Source of the DNA: a bacterium
GTDB lineage: Bacteria > Arandabacterota > Arandabacteria > Arandabacterales > Arandabacteraceae
Reading direction: 5' to 3'
DNA length: 64,000 bases
NCBI GenBank assembly: GCA_029933125.1
Contig: JAOZOU010000003.1
Coordinates: forward strand, 186,001 to 250,000
Made by a program: the position numbers and the translations under genes. The notes beneath the pieces were generated by a model that was given only the letters and a program-made list of their open reading frames with translations, did no database searches and was not told the DNA's origin. Position 1 is the stretch's first letter, and the number at the start of each line of letters is the position of its first letter. This document shows, in pieces, positions 43,360 to 51,810 of the stretch.

Positions 43360-44319
43360 TTGACCGAGTTGAGGAGACACCCCTTTATTGGGGAGTGGGT
43401 TATCATCTGTCCTGAGAAGCAAATCGCACTAAGCGATGGGGCGAGCGATGGCTGTGGATATTGTTCTTCCAGCGAATCCGAAGATGGTTTTGGCGAAGGT
43501 GCTCTTGGGAAGGGTGCTTTAAGAATAGTCCCCGCCTCGCCGCCCCTTTTCAATAAGCACTATGAGCTTGAGAAGATGCCGGCTGGGATTTGCGACGCCA
43601 TGAAGCCTGCTGGAGTTCACGAAGTCCTTATTGACAGTCCCAGTCATGAGATAGCTTTTGAGGATCTTTCCGAGATTCAAGCGCTTAAGATCCTCAAGAT
43701 TCTTCAAGGTCGCCTTACCGATCTTAGCGAAGATCAGCGCCTGAAATATACATTCGTCTTCAAGGTGCACAAGTCCAAGCCCCATGCAAGTCATTCGTGC
43801 TGGCAGATTGTTGGTACACCCTTCATCCCTGCCCCTATCAAACAGGAACTTAAGCGATCCCGCTACTACTACGGATACAAGGAAAGGTGTCTACTCTGTG
43901 ACTACATCAAAGAAGAGATCTCCGAGGGTGAAAGAATAGTCATCAATGAAGCCTCCGTAGTTGCACTTGCGCCCTACGCTTCGCGTTTCCCTTACGAGGT
44001 CTGGCTCTTGCCCAGGAGTCATTGCGCTGATTTCCGTCTTGCGGAGGATGATGAGATTCTTGGCGTTGGCAAATCCTTAAGATCCCTTCTCAACGCACTT
44101 CGATATATCAACGGCACATATGGCTATATCATAGGTCTCCACACTGCTCCCTATGCCCGTGAAAGTGATGCCTGGAAGACCCTTGAGCTTGACTATCACT
44201 GGCACTTTGAGATAAGACCCATGGTAGATCCCATAAATGGGTTGAGTGCGAGCGGTGGATTTCATCTCAATCCCATCTCACCTGAGCATGCTGCCAGTCG
44301 ACTAAGAGAGCTCATGTAG
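43360..44319 (+). CDS. Galactose-1-phosphate uridylyltransferase-like protein with altered active site
   Basis: A 319-residue HIT-superfamily protein. The start TTG 43360 (or 43354) follows GGGGAGGAG and gives LTELRRHPFIGEWVIICPEKQ-like residues as in GalT. CGYC near residue 25 and YKERCLLCDYI (about 175) are zinc-type motifs, and DYHWHFEIRP near the end matches the C-terminal half. The GalT active site His-Pro-His-x-Gln reads His-Ser-Cys-Trp-Gln here (codons 43792-43806): the position of the nucleophilic His is Cys. The zinc-binding first His and the Gln remain. It may be an adenylyl- or uridylyltransferase with changed chemistry, or inactive; calling it GalT would be unsafe. No galK or galE is near. 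Confidence 0.75.
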   Translation: MTELRRHPFIGEWVIICPEKQIALSDGASDGCGYCSSSESEDGFGEGALGKGALRIVPASPPLFNKHYELEKMPAGICDAMKPAGVHEVLIDSPSHEIAFEDLSEIQALKILKILQGRLTDLSEDQRLKYTFVFKVHKSKPHASHSCWQIVGTPFIPAPIKQELKRSRYYYGYKERCLLCDYIKEEISEGERIVINEASVVALAPYASRFPYEVWLLPRSHCADFRLAEDDEILGVGKSLRSLLNALRYINGTYGYIIGLHTAPYARESDAWKTLELDYHWHFEIRPMVDPINGLSASGGFHLNPISPEHAASRLRELM

Positions 44320-44363
44320 CATCTCCCTGTGAACATACCCCGTTGTTGCACCTCTATTATCGC

Positions 44364-44391
44364 TTGACTCAGTGAGACTAAGGGCTAAAAT
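44364..44391 (+). promoter_or_regulatory. Promoter of the flavin reductase gene
   Basis: TTGACT (44364-44369), 16 bases, TAAAAT (44386-44391), 5 of 6 in each box. Confidence 0.65.
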
Positions 44392-44420
44392 AGGCGGGAG
44401 AGATAGTTAAGGAGGGCCCT

Positions 44421-44921
44421 ATGGAAGATGTTAGTAAAGCAACAAGTGAATTTGCTGAATCCGTTGCCATAGTTACAGCTAAACGCGGAGACAAGGTCAA
44501 CGCAATGACAGCAGCCTGGACGGTGCCAGTCTCTCATAGGCCAGCTCTCGTGGTTGTTCATATAGCTCCGCAGCGTTTCACTCACGATATGATTGTCGAG
44601 AGTAAGGAATTTGGGCTGAGCATCCTGGCTGATGATCAGGTGGATCTCTCACAGCATGCAGGTACACTGAGCGGGCGCAAGCTTGATAAGTTTGCTTCGG
44701 GGATTCTCAAGTCCAAACAATCAAAAGTAATAGAGGCGCCGGTACTTGAAGGCTGCGCAGCCACTATGGAATGTAAGCTTGAGAAGGCGATATCCATGGG
44801 TGACCATACCATCTTTGTTGGTAGGGTTGTTGCTCTTGAGAAGGATCCTGATAAGAAACCCTTAATCCTTCACAGGGGCGTTTACTACAAGCTTGGCGAG
44901 ACAGTTGGAAGATATTACTAG
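44421..44921 (+). CDS. Flavin reductase-like FMN-binding protein
   Basis: A 166-residue split-barrel protein of the flavin reductase family (FMN-binding, dimeric). Recognised from VAIVTAKRGDKVNAMTAAWTVPVSHRPALV, of which residues 15-22 (VAIVTAKR) and 27-33 (NAMTAAW) bind FMN, from FGLSILADDQ, and from HTIFVGRVVALE followed by the HRGVYYKLGE end. TAAGGAGGG lies seven bases before the ATG. It has its own promoter. The partner oxidoreductase is unknown; in anaerobes such proteins often serve flavin or oxygen/NO detoxification. Confidence 0.85.
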   Translation: MEDVSKATSEFAESVAIVTAKRGDKVNAMTAAWTVPVSHRPALVVVHIAPQRFTHDMIVESKEFGLSILADDQVDLSQHAGTLSGRKLDKFASGILKSKQSKVIEAPVLEGCAATMECKLEKAISMGDHTIFVGRVVALEKDPDKKPLILHRGVYYKLGETVGRYY

Positions 44922-45013
44922 GAGATGAGAGTGAAGGTATCATCGTGAAGATGAGGTCTTCTTATCAATCTTTCCAATCCTTTCGCATATGCTCGTGATG
45001 GAGGCAACAGGGC

Positions 45014-46099
45014 ATGCGAACAATTGCGATCGCCAATCAAAAGGGCGGTTGTGGTAAGACAACGACAGCAATAAATCTTTCAGCCTGTCTGACTCTTAGG
45101 AAACGAAAGGTGCTTCTCATAGATCTTGATCCTCAGGCTCATGCAACTGCAGGAGTAGGTATAGATGTGAATCGAATTGAGCACAGCATCTACGACGTAT
45201 TGCTTGATGCTTACCCTCTGGAGAAAATAGTTCAGAGAATTGAGCCTGGCTTTGATATAGCCCCATCAACCATTCTTGTGAGCGCTCTTGAGCAGAAACT
45301 TGCTGGACAGGATGGGAGGGAAAAGAAGCTAACGGAAGCCCTTCATCGTCTTGAGGGTGATTATGATTATGTGATTGTCGATTGCCCACCAAGCATTGGT
45401 CTCCTAACCTTCAATGCGCTTTGTGCGTGCAATGAGGCAATCATCCCTATTGAAAGTGGTTTCTTTTCGCTCTGGGGGGTTGGGCGTTTGCTAGATATGG
45501 TGGAGCTCGTGCGTGAAGAGCTTGGGCACGAGGTCAGACTCAAGGTTCTTTGCACAATGTTTGATGGTAGGTCAAGATTTTCGAGTGAGATAGTGGAAGA
45601 TGTGCGCAGACATTTCAGACATCGCACGTTTTCGACAGTGATCCACATGAATGTGAAACTCAGGGAAGCATCTAGCTACGGCTTACCAATCACGGAGTAT
45701 GATCGAAGGTCGCGAGGGTTCAGGGAGTATCTTGAGCTTGCTCGTGAGGTTGTTGGTGATGAAGACGAGGTGGAAATTGAGGAAACTGTGGAGAGATCAT
45801 CAGGTGAGTCTCACAAGGAAGATTATGGTCCGGTGAGGGTTCCAGGTGGTATTCTTTTCAAGGTGCATGCACCCGAGGCAAGGAGAGTACAACTTGTTGG
45901 AGATTTCACCTCCTGGCAGGAACCCATAGATCTCAATGATGATGATGAGGATGGCATATGGATAACAATTAAGCGTCTGGATCCTGGGACGTATCAGTAC
46001 AAGTTCATAGTCGACGGTAGGTGGCAACCCGATCCCAGCAATCCTTTGGACACAGATGATGCTCATGGTGGAAGGAATTCTGTCGTGATCGTGGAGTAA
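45014..46099 (+). CDS. ParA-family ATPase fused to a CBM48/AMPK-beta-type glycogen-binding domain
   Basis: A 361-residue protein. Residues 1-250 are a complete ParA/Soj ATPase: deviant Walker [14 protein letters not shown], Walker A' LIDLDPQAH, Walker B VIVDCPPS and the conserved [12 protein letters not shown] and EASSYGLPI segments. After an acidic linker (about 248-272) residues 274-361 form a CBM48 domain, starting [17 protein letters not shown]. Glycogen-contact residues of the AMPK beta subunit have counterparts: Trp in DFTSW, Lys in YQYKFIVDG, Trp in GRWQPDP and Asn in GGRNSVV. The pairing suggests an ATPase that binds the nucleoid and an alpha-glucan. GGAGG lies ten bases before the ATG. 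It is the first of three tightly linked genes; no ParB or parS is seen. Confidence 0.9.
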   Translation: MRTIAIANQKGGCGKTTTAINLSACLTLRKRKVLLIDLDPQAHATAGVGIDVNRIEHSIYDVLLDAYPLEKIVQRIEPGFDIAPSTILVSALEQKLAGQDGREKKLTEALHRLEGDYDYVIVDCPPSIGLLTFNALCACNEAIIPIESGFFSLWGVGRLLDMVELVREELGHEVRLKVLCTMFDGRSRFSSEIVEDVRRHFRHRTFSTVIHMNVKLREASSYGLPITEYDRRSRGFREYLELAREVVGDEDEVEIEETVERSSGESHKEDYGPVRVPGGILFKVHAPEARRVQLVGDFTSWQEPIDLNDDDEDGIWITIKRLDPGTYQYKFIVDGRWQPDPSNPLDTDDAHGGRNSVVIVE

Positions 46100-46101
46100 T
46101 T

Positions 46102-46962
46102 ATGAAGCATGACGGTGCCAAGACTGAGAGAGTCAAGCGATTGGGTAGGGGACTTGCGGATGTTTCCCATGTCTTTCTCTCAGGTACATCAGACGAGCGT
46201 GCTGACGCAGCTGAGCCTTCTGATTTTTGGCTACCTGAAAGAAGGCTTATAGCAATCACATCTGGCAAAGGAGTAAGGGGCAAGACCCTCGTTGCCTTTG
46301 GGCTTGCCCATGGGCTTGCCGAGAAAGGTAGGCGAGTTGCATTATTTACCGATGACGAAGCGCTGCTCTCCGATGCCAAGCTAAGTCCGCCTGCCGGGGG
46401 CGAGCCCAAAGGCAAGGGACCTCATTCACTGAGCATCTTCGAGCTTAGCCCGCTACTCACAGTGCTTGAAGATGGAGTTGACGTGAACCAGCTCGAGCGT
46501 GCTGCCGACGGATACGACGTTGTGGTTGTTGAAGTTACGCCTCAGATATCAAGTGAAACTTTAATCTGGAAACTCGCGCGCCTCATCATCGTAATTGCTG
46601 AACCGGGTACCCGCCAGATGCAAGCAGCCTATGCTATGATAAAGCGTTTGGCAACATCGAGGGCAGGATGCAGAATTGGCCTTGTTGTGAATCTTGCAAG
46701 AGATTACGATGAAGCAGAGAGGTGCTTCAGGAAAATTTCACGCGCCTGTAGGGAATTCCTAAAGGTCAATGTTCGCAATTATGGATATGTTGCTTTAAGC
46801 GATGAGGTTGTGAGAGTTCTGGCAGGGGGCAAGCAGCCCAGCTATGTTTGGAGCAATCCTCTGATTGCTCGATGCTTTGAGTCGATTGTAAGAATCTATT
46901 TGATAGATGATAGAGCAGTTCGCAGGAGAAGAAAGGAGGTGAAACAAAAGTCGTGCGTATAG
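46102..46962 (+). CDS. Degenerate MinD/ParA-like ATPase with ParB-like N-terminal motif
   Basis: A 286-residue protein starting two bases after the ParA-CBM48 stop, with GGAG upstream. The N-terminus VKRLGRGLADVSHVFLSG is like the conserved first motif of ParB proteins, where it contacts ParA. From about residue 45 the chain follows the MinD/FlhG/ParA fold: RRLIAITSGKGVRGKTLVAFG has the P-loop form KGVRGKT (KGGxGKT expected), the second motif VALFTDDEA replaces DxDxxxP, and VVVVEVTPQ replaces Walker B DxP. IVIAEPGTRQMQAAYAMIK and IGLVVNLA match the later strands. ATP hydrolysis may be lost. The C-terminus is basic (RRRRKEVKQK). It overlaps the next gene by ten bases. Confidence 0.75.
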   Translation: MKHDGAKTERVKRLGRGLADVSHVFLSGTSDERADAAEPSDFWLPERRLIAITSGKGVRGKTLVAFGLAHGLAEKGRRVALFTDDEALLSDAKLSPPAGGEPKGKGPHSLSIFELSPLLTVLEDGVDVNQLERAADGYDVVVVEVTPQISSETLIWKLARLIIVIAEPGTRQMQAAYAMIKRLATSRAGCRIGLVVNLARDYDEAERCFRKISRACREFLKVNVRNYGYVALSDEVVRVLAGGKQPSYVWSNPLIARCFESIVRIYLIDDRAVRRRRKEVKQKSCV

Positions 46963-47750
46963 AAAAGAAAGCTATCGAAAGTGCTGAGGAGCTGAGCAGT
47001 CTTGTTCGTGAAGTACTCGAGGACGAAATCGAGGGTATGAAGGTTCTGAGCGAGGTCGAACCTCAAGGAGATGAAATAGAGATAGGAATGCTCATCGGGG
47101 ACAAGTCTGGAAGGTTGATGATTGTTGGTGCTAGGGAACACGATGGTGATAGCCTCGTATTGAGCTACGGCAGACATCTCGCCTGGTTCCGCAATGTAAG
47201 AGACACCCTTTCGAAAGAACACAGCAACTTCGACTGGGAACATGACCCCGGGATAATTCTCATGGCTGATCATTTCAGCCCACATGCCTTGTATCTCATT
47301 GCAATGCTGGGGGCAAATCCAAAGAAGTGCTTCTCAATTAAGTGTCTCGGAATGGGTTCAGAAAAGGGCCTTTTTGCTGAATCGCTAGCAGTACCTTCAG
47401 TTGCGCCTGTGGGCATTGAGGTTGGAAAGGTCGATCTTCTTACGAAGACCATTGATCGGGTTGTTACGCTGGCTTCTGATCTTTCAGTTTCAGCTTCATT
47501 TGGTTACGTAAGTGAGTCACTCGATTGGGTACCGGTCGCCAATATCAGGAAGCGCGGAAAGACCATTTGGGTTGAGTCAGGTCCTGGAAAGTGGTCAACT
47601 CTGAGAGTGGAGGACGAAGCGACCCTCGAGAGAGCAGTTGAGAGGGTTGAGGCAAGTTACAAAGAGGTTATGAAGACAAGGGGCGATAGTGCTAGTAGTC
47701 CCGAAGGGGAACTTTCAGAGGCTGAGCGAAAAACCCTCAAATGGGAATAG
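46953..47750 (+). CDS. Unknown protein, possible inactive PD-(D/E)XK (NucS-like) domain
   Basis: A 265-residue cytosolic protein starting at GTG 46953 with AGGAGGTGA upstream. Residues about 40-100 (EIEIGMLIGDKSGRLMIVGA, then SLVLSYGRHLAWFRNV) follow the layout of NucS/DUF91-type nucleases, where one expects D-x(n)-E-x-K; at those places I read Gly, Gly and Arg, so it would be a pseudo-nuclease. PGIILMADHFSPHALYLIAML resembles the next strand-helix of the same fold. Residues 185-240 may form a small separate domain, and the tail is acidic. The family is not firmly recognised. Its ten-base overlap with the MinD-like gene indicates a shared job in the ParA-CBM48 operon. Confidence 0.6.
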   Translation: MRIEKKAIESAEELSSLVREVLEDEIEGMKVLSEVEPQGDEIEIGMLIGDKSGRLMIVGAREHDGDSLVLSYGRHLAWFRNVRDTLSKEHSNFDWEHDPGIILMADHFSPHALYLIAMLGANPKKCFSIKCLGMGSEKGLFAESLAVPSVAPVGIEVGKVDLLTKTIDRVVTLASDLSVSASFGYVSESLDWVPVANIRKRGKTIWVESGPGKWSTLRVEDEATLERAVERVEASYKEVMKTRGDSASSPEGELSEAERKTLKWE

Positions 47751-47792
47751 AGAGGTTCATGCCGTCTGTGAGATGTGCCCTCAGGAAGGTTT

Positions 47793-48632
47793 ATGCCTCA
47801 AGGCCAGACGAGATTTAGACCTGTCGACGGGGTCATAATTTTTGTTACCTCGATCATAGTTTCAATGGGCGTGACCCTGCTCATATCAAATTACCTTTCA
47901 ATAAAGACGAGTGCATTGGTTTCGACACTCGTGCTTGCGGGGCTCGCGCTTGGGCTTCTTGCAGCTCTATGCGGTAATCCCCTTGCGGTTCTGGGTAACT
48001 GGAGGATTGGGGGAGGGCTTGCAGTCCTCACAATCGTTGCTAGTATTGCGCTGGTTCCCATATCACTAGCTATCCAGGCAATGGTTGATTGGCGATTTGG
48101 GATCCCAGCTGAGATGCTGCGAGCACTTCTTGAGCTTCTGCATGCTGAGAGTGTGAGAGAGCTTGTCCATGTCTGGGTTATTGCAGCTCTCACTGTCGCC
48201 ATCGGTGAGGAAATTGTTTTCAGAGGTATTCTCCAGCAATCGCTTCTGGGATGGATGAAAGGTTGGTCAGCCATAGTTGCGACCTCCTTGGTTTTCAGCC
48301 TGCTTCATACTCCTTGGCGCATGGCACCTGTATTTGTACTGAGTCTTTTTTTAGGATGGCTCTATCTTAAGACGAGATCGCTCCTTCCATCGATGCTCGC
48401 TCACCTTACTGTCAACACCTACACTGTTGTTAGCGTGTGGATTGCCGGGCGTTCAGGTGCACAAGATGCTATTGCCTTATACAATGAAAGTGGACCACCC
48501 CCACTGGTGATTGTCGTATTGTCAGTGGTGATCTTTGCACTCTCCTTGTGGCGACTTCACAAGCTCGTAGTAAGAAACGAAATTGCCACATCTGAGGATG
48601 CTCCTACCGATGACATCACAAGAGCGAGTTAG
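47793..48632 (+). CDS. CPBP intramembrane metalloprotease
   Basis: A 279-residue membrane protein with about eight membrane segments, of the CPBP (CAAX protease and bacteriocin-processing; Rce1-like) family. The motifs are EEIVFRGILQ (diglutamate and Arg), FSLLHTP (His) and the second His in MLAHLTVN. Substrate unknown. ATG 47793 has AGGA six bases upstream; GTG 47775 in the same frame is less well placed. It lies 42 bases after the ParA-type operon and overlaps the UroD-like gene by 23 bases, so it could belong to the same transcript. Confidence 0.88.
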   Translation: MPQGQTRFRPVDGVIIFVTSIIVSMGVTLLISNYLSIKTSALVSTLVLAGLALGLLAALCGNPLAVLGNWRIGGGLAVLTIVASIALVPISLAIQAMVDWRFGIPAEMLRALLELLHAESVRELVHVWVIAALTVAIGEEIVFRGILQQSLLGWMKGWSAIVATSLVFSLLHTPWRMAPVFVLSLFLGWLYLKTRSLLPSMLAHLTVNTYTVVSVWIAGRSGAQDAIALYNESGPPPLVIVVLSVVIFALSLWRLHKLVVRNEIATSEDAPTDDITRAS

Positions 48633-49680
48633 AATTGTTCTTGAAGGTGGGATACCTGACCGGGTGCCCATCCATGACGGCTACTGGGATGAGACCCTAG
48701 CCAGGTGGCAAAGGGAGGGCATGCCAGCCGAGGCTTGCATCAGCAGAGAATCTGTCTGGGATTATTTCGACACCGACATAAGAGTGATATCTGTTGATTG
48801 CTCCTTTCAATTGGAAGAGAAGGTCATCTACGAAGACGCTCGTTATGTAGTTAGGCAGACAAAGAACGGTATGATCGAAAGAATCATCAAGGGTGTGACG
48901 TCAACCCCTGGGCTTCTCGGTTTTGCCGTCAATTCAAGAGATGATTGGGAGAGGCTCAAGCCGCGCCTATCTTCGCCTGAGGGGCGCCTTCCTCAGGATC
49001 TTGAGAAACTTTATGCCAGCTTCATTCGAGATAAGCGCTTTGTTGTTGTAGCCGTTCATGATCCCTATGAGGGCTCATGGTCGAAGCTCGGACCATTGAA
49101 TCTTCTCATGAGCATGAAATCACAACCTGACCTTGTGCGTGATGTCTTCCAGACTATCACAGATCTGAACATCGCGGTTTGTGAGGATCTTCTCGGGGCT
49201 GGTTATGAAATCGATGGTGCATGGATATGGGGAGATATTGCCTACTCAAAAGGAACTTTTTTCTCACCCGAGGTTTACAGGAGCGTTCTCTATCCCTATC
49301 ATAAGCGACTCATAGGTTTTTTCAGGGAAAGGGGACTGCCTGTAATCTACCATAGCGACGGGGATTTAAGAAACTTTATACCTCTGCTTCTCGAGGCAGG
49401 TATAAGGTGTCTTCAGCCGCTCGAGGCGAAGGCAAACATGGATCTTTTCGAGCTCAAGGGGCAATATGGGAAAAGGCTGGTCCTGATGGGAAATGTTGAT
49501 TTCGAGCGCATATCAAAGGGTGAAGATGAAGTTCAAAGAGAGATTGAGCTTAAGGTCGGAAAGGGGAAGATGGGCGGTCACTATATCTATCATTCTGATC
49601 ATTCTGTGCCTCCAAAGGTCAGTTTTAGCACTTATTTGCATGTTCTTGAGCTTGTTAGGACCTACGGTTCATACAAATAG
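48610..49680 (+). CDS. Uroporphyrinogen decarboxylase-family protein
   Basis: A 356-residue TIM-barrel protein of the UroD/methyltransferase superfamily. Recognised from TSQERVRIVLEGGIPDRVPI, from WIWGDIAYSKGTFFSPEVY followed by PYHKRLIGFF, and from VIYHSDGDL and LVLMGNVD. Most family members of this form in anaerobes are not heme enzymes but methyltransferases or uncharacterised catabolic proteins; no haem genes are nearby. Start ATG 48610 lies inside the CPBP gene, with GAGG 12 bases upstream. The N-terminal RVP motif typical of UroD substrate binding is changed, which also argues against haem synthesis. Confidence 0.82.
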   Translation: MTSQERVRIVLEGGIPDRVPIHDGYWDETLARWQREGMPAEACISRESVWDYFDTDIRVISVDCSFQLEEKVIYEDARYVVRQTKNGMIERIIKGVTSTPGLLGFAVNSRDDWERLKPRLSSPEGRLPQDLEKLYASFIRDKRFVVVAVHDPYEGSWSKLGPLNLLMSMKSQPDLVRDVFQTITDLNIAVCEDLLGAGYEIDGAWIWGDIAYSKGTFFSPEVYRSVLYPYHKRLIGFFRERGLPVIYHSDGDLRNFIPLLLEAGIRCLQPLEAKANMDLFELKGQYGKRLVLMGNVDFERISKGEDEVQREIELKVGKGKMGGHYIYHSDHSVPPKVSFSTYLHVLELVRTYGSYK

Positions 49681-49856
49681 GCAAACCCAGTTCGACGCCT
49701 ATTGCAGCTCGGAATGGCATTAAGCAATATGAGATAGGCAAATCTTACCCACCCTGCCTACCTCTTGCTTCTTGAGATTCCGCGTGGTTACGCCCTTTCG
49801 TGAGATTCGCCTCTACCTGGCATACGCTATGCAAAGACCAGGTTTGGGTGATCTAA

Positions 49857-51734
49857 ATGCGCTACGTCGTCAGGGTTAGTCTGGTTTTGCTCTTTGTTTC
49901 GGCTCTCTTTGGGATGGCTCATGCAGTGAACCATGCCTACCCCAAAGTCGCAAACATCTTTACGTCCAAACCTACGCCTGATGAGATTGCTGTCCTCAGC
50001 AAGTGGGATCTGGTCTGCCTTGGCACTGATATCCAGGACAACTGCCCCGAGGTAATTGCAGACCTTCGCTCACGCAATCCAGATATCGTGATTATTGCCT
50101 ACTTTCCGGCTGGATTCGTCTGGGACAACTGGCACGACCTTGGGCAGACAGCATACAACTATGGATTGAAAGTTCAGCAAACCAACTGGTGGCTTAGGGA
50201 CAACTATGGAAACCGTGTTGGCAAGGACGGCTATCTTTGGTTTACCAATCTTGCAACTGTCTCGAGGAGTGACTACTCCGGTAGGATCTTTGCCTCTTGG
50301 CTGGCTGACTACATCGTCAATCAGATACTCTCCACCGGCCTCTGGGATGGCATACTCATTGACGGACTTTTCGAAAATGCCACTTGGATCAATAACAATG
50401 ACCAGTTTTTCACGAATCCTTCGGCTGCGATCGATGCAAATGGTGACGGGGTGGCTGATCAGCCTGAAAGCCTTTATGTCTGGTGGAGAGACGGCGTTAG
50501 GATGCTACTTTCGACGATAAGGGCTCGTGTAGGCTATTCTTACATAGTCATAGCAAATGGTAAGAACTATCAGTCCCAATTCCTCAATGGCGGAATACGT
50601 GAAGATTTTCCCCATATGCATGGCGATTGGAATGCCAACATGTTTTCTGACTTTGGATATGTGACGATGTGCCGCAACTGGTCTCATAATCCAATGAACT
50701 GCCCCCTCATCCTGTGTTACTATGATGACCCTCAAAATACCCTTTATGAGCCGAACAGGACAATGAGCTACGAGAGGTTCCTGCGCTTTACCCTTACAAG
50801 CGCTCTTCTGGGTGATGGCTATTATTTCATGGAAGGTCGCCAGGGTGATGCACTTTGGTGGGAAGATTACTATGATCTTGACCTGGGCAATCCACTGGGG
50901 GATGCATGCCTCGACTCGATCTGGAGTGACGTCTATCGGAAGTACTATCCTGTTTGGGTTAGAGAGTTTGAAAATGCTACCATCTATTGTAATCCAGTGA
51001 ACCAGTGGATTCCATTTGAGGATGGGACGTGGCTCGGTCCTCAAGATGGTCGCATAGTTCAGCACAGTGAGCCAAGTTTTCTTTTGCTAGATGCGAGCAT
51101 GTCAAGTGAGGGAAGAACCTTCACCCAGAAGGATCGGGGGATCAGGTATTCTGTTGAGATCAAGAATGATACGGAGCACTCAACCTATTTTAGTCTCTGG
51201 TCTCGCCTAACTCAGCATGGCGACACGGTAGCATATGGAGCCTGTAGGAATTTTCTGATTGGTGCGAAAGATACTCTCAAGACAGACGTATTTTTGAGAT
51301 TTCTTGAGCCTCCGAGTCCTGGTCTCTACTGTCTTGAGGTCTTTTTAGGAAGAAGCCACCTTGTTCCTGTTTGTCATGACACTCTATATTTGCGGCGGAT
51401 AGTGGACTTTGAGAAGAGAATGCATATCAATGACGATAGTGGAGAGGGGGAAGTTCTTACGATCTATCCCCAGCCAAGTGTCTCGTCTCTCGGTGACATC
51501 AGGATGGAGGTGAACCTCGACGATCTCAAATCCGAGCGAGGCAGGGTTGAGATCTACGATGTCAGAGGCAGAAGGATTCTATCTATCGATAATCTTGAGT
51601 TCGAAGATGGACACGCATATAACCTGGGTGCAGATCTGAGAGGGGGTGCCTCACTTGCACCAGGCATTTACTATCTGACCATCACGCTTGGGGAGAAAAA
51701 GATCACTCAAAAGATCGTCCTCCTCTCCCACTAA
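49857..51734 (+). CDS. Secreted putative glycoside hydrolase (GHL15-like) with C-terminal sorting domain
   Basis: A 625-residue exported protein. Signal peptide 1-23 (ends AHA). Residues 30-370 look like a TIM barrel of the hypothetical glycosyl hydrolase GHL15 group: AYPKVANIFTSKPTPDEI, IIAYFPAGFVWDNW, WDGILIDGLFENATW with candidate acidic residues, and YYFMEGRQGDALWWEDYYD. Beta-rich regions follow, and the last 85 residues (VLTIYPQPS, then VEIYDVRGRRIL, LAPGIYYLTI and KKITQKIVLL) form a type-IX-like sorting domain. GGTGAT lies six bases before the ATG. Acts outside the cell; polysaccharide substrate unknown. Monocistronic by spacing (176 bases upstream without a gene). Confidence 0.78.
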   Translation: MRYVVRVSLVLLFVSALFGMAHAVNHAYPKVANIFTSKPTPDEIAVLSKWDLVCLGTDIQDNCPEVIADLRSRNPDIVIIAYFPAGFVWDNWHDLGQTAYNYGLKVQQTNWWLRDNYGNRVGKDGYLWFTNLATVSRSDYSGRIFASWLADYIVNQILSTGLWDGILIDGLFENATWINNNDQFFTNPSAAIDANGDGVADQPESLYVWWRDGVRMLLSTIRARVGYSYIVIANGKNYQSQFLNGGIREDFPHMHGDWNANMFSDFGYVTMCRNWSHNPMNCPLILCYYDDPQNTLYEPNRTMSYERFLRFTLTSALLGDGYYFMEGRQGDALWWEDYYDLDLGNPLGDACLDSIWSDVYRKYYPVWVREFENATIYCNPVNQWIPFEDGTWLGPQDGRIVQHSEPSFLLLDASMSSEGRTFTQKDRGIRYSVEIKNDTEHSTYFSLWSRLTQHGDTVAYGACRNFLIGAKDTLKTDVFLRFLEPPSPGLYCLEVFLGRSHLVPVCHDTLYLRRIVDFEKRMHINDDSGEGEVLTIYPQPSVSSLGDIRMEVNLDDLKSERGRVEIYDVRGRRILSIDNLEFEDGHAYNLGADLRGGASLAPGIYYLTITLGEKKITQKIVLLSH

Positions 51735-51755
51735 TTCCCGTATCAAGCCTTACCT

Positions 51756-51784
51756 ATTGACAAGTTGGCGGGTCCATGCTACTT
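51756..51784 (+). promoter_or_regulatory. Promoter of the small-protein cluster
   Basis: TTGACA (51756-51761), 17 bases, TACTTA (51779-51784) with an extended TG at 51776-51777. Confidence 0.45.
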
Positions 51785-51810
51785 AATTCTCAAGAGAGGG
51801 GGGATGAAGA

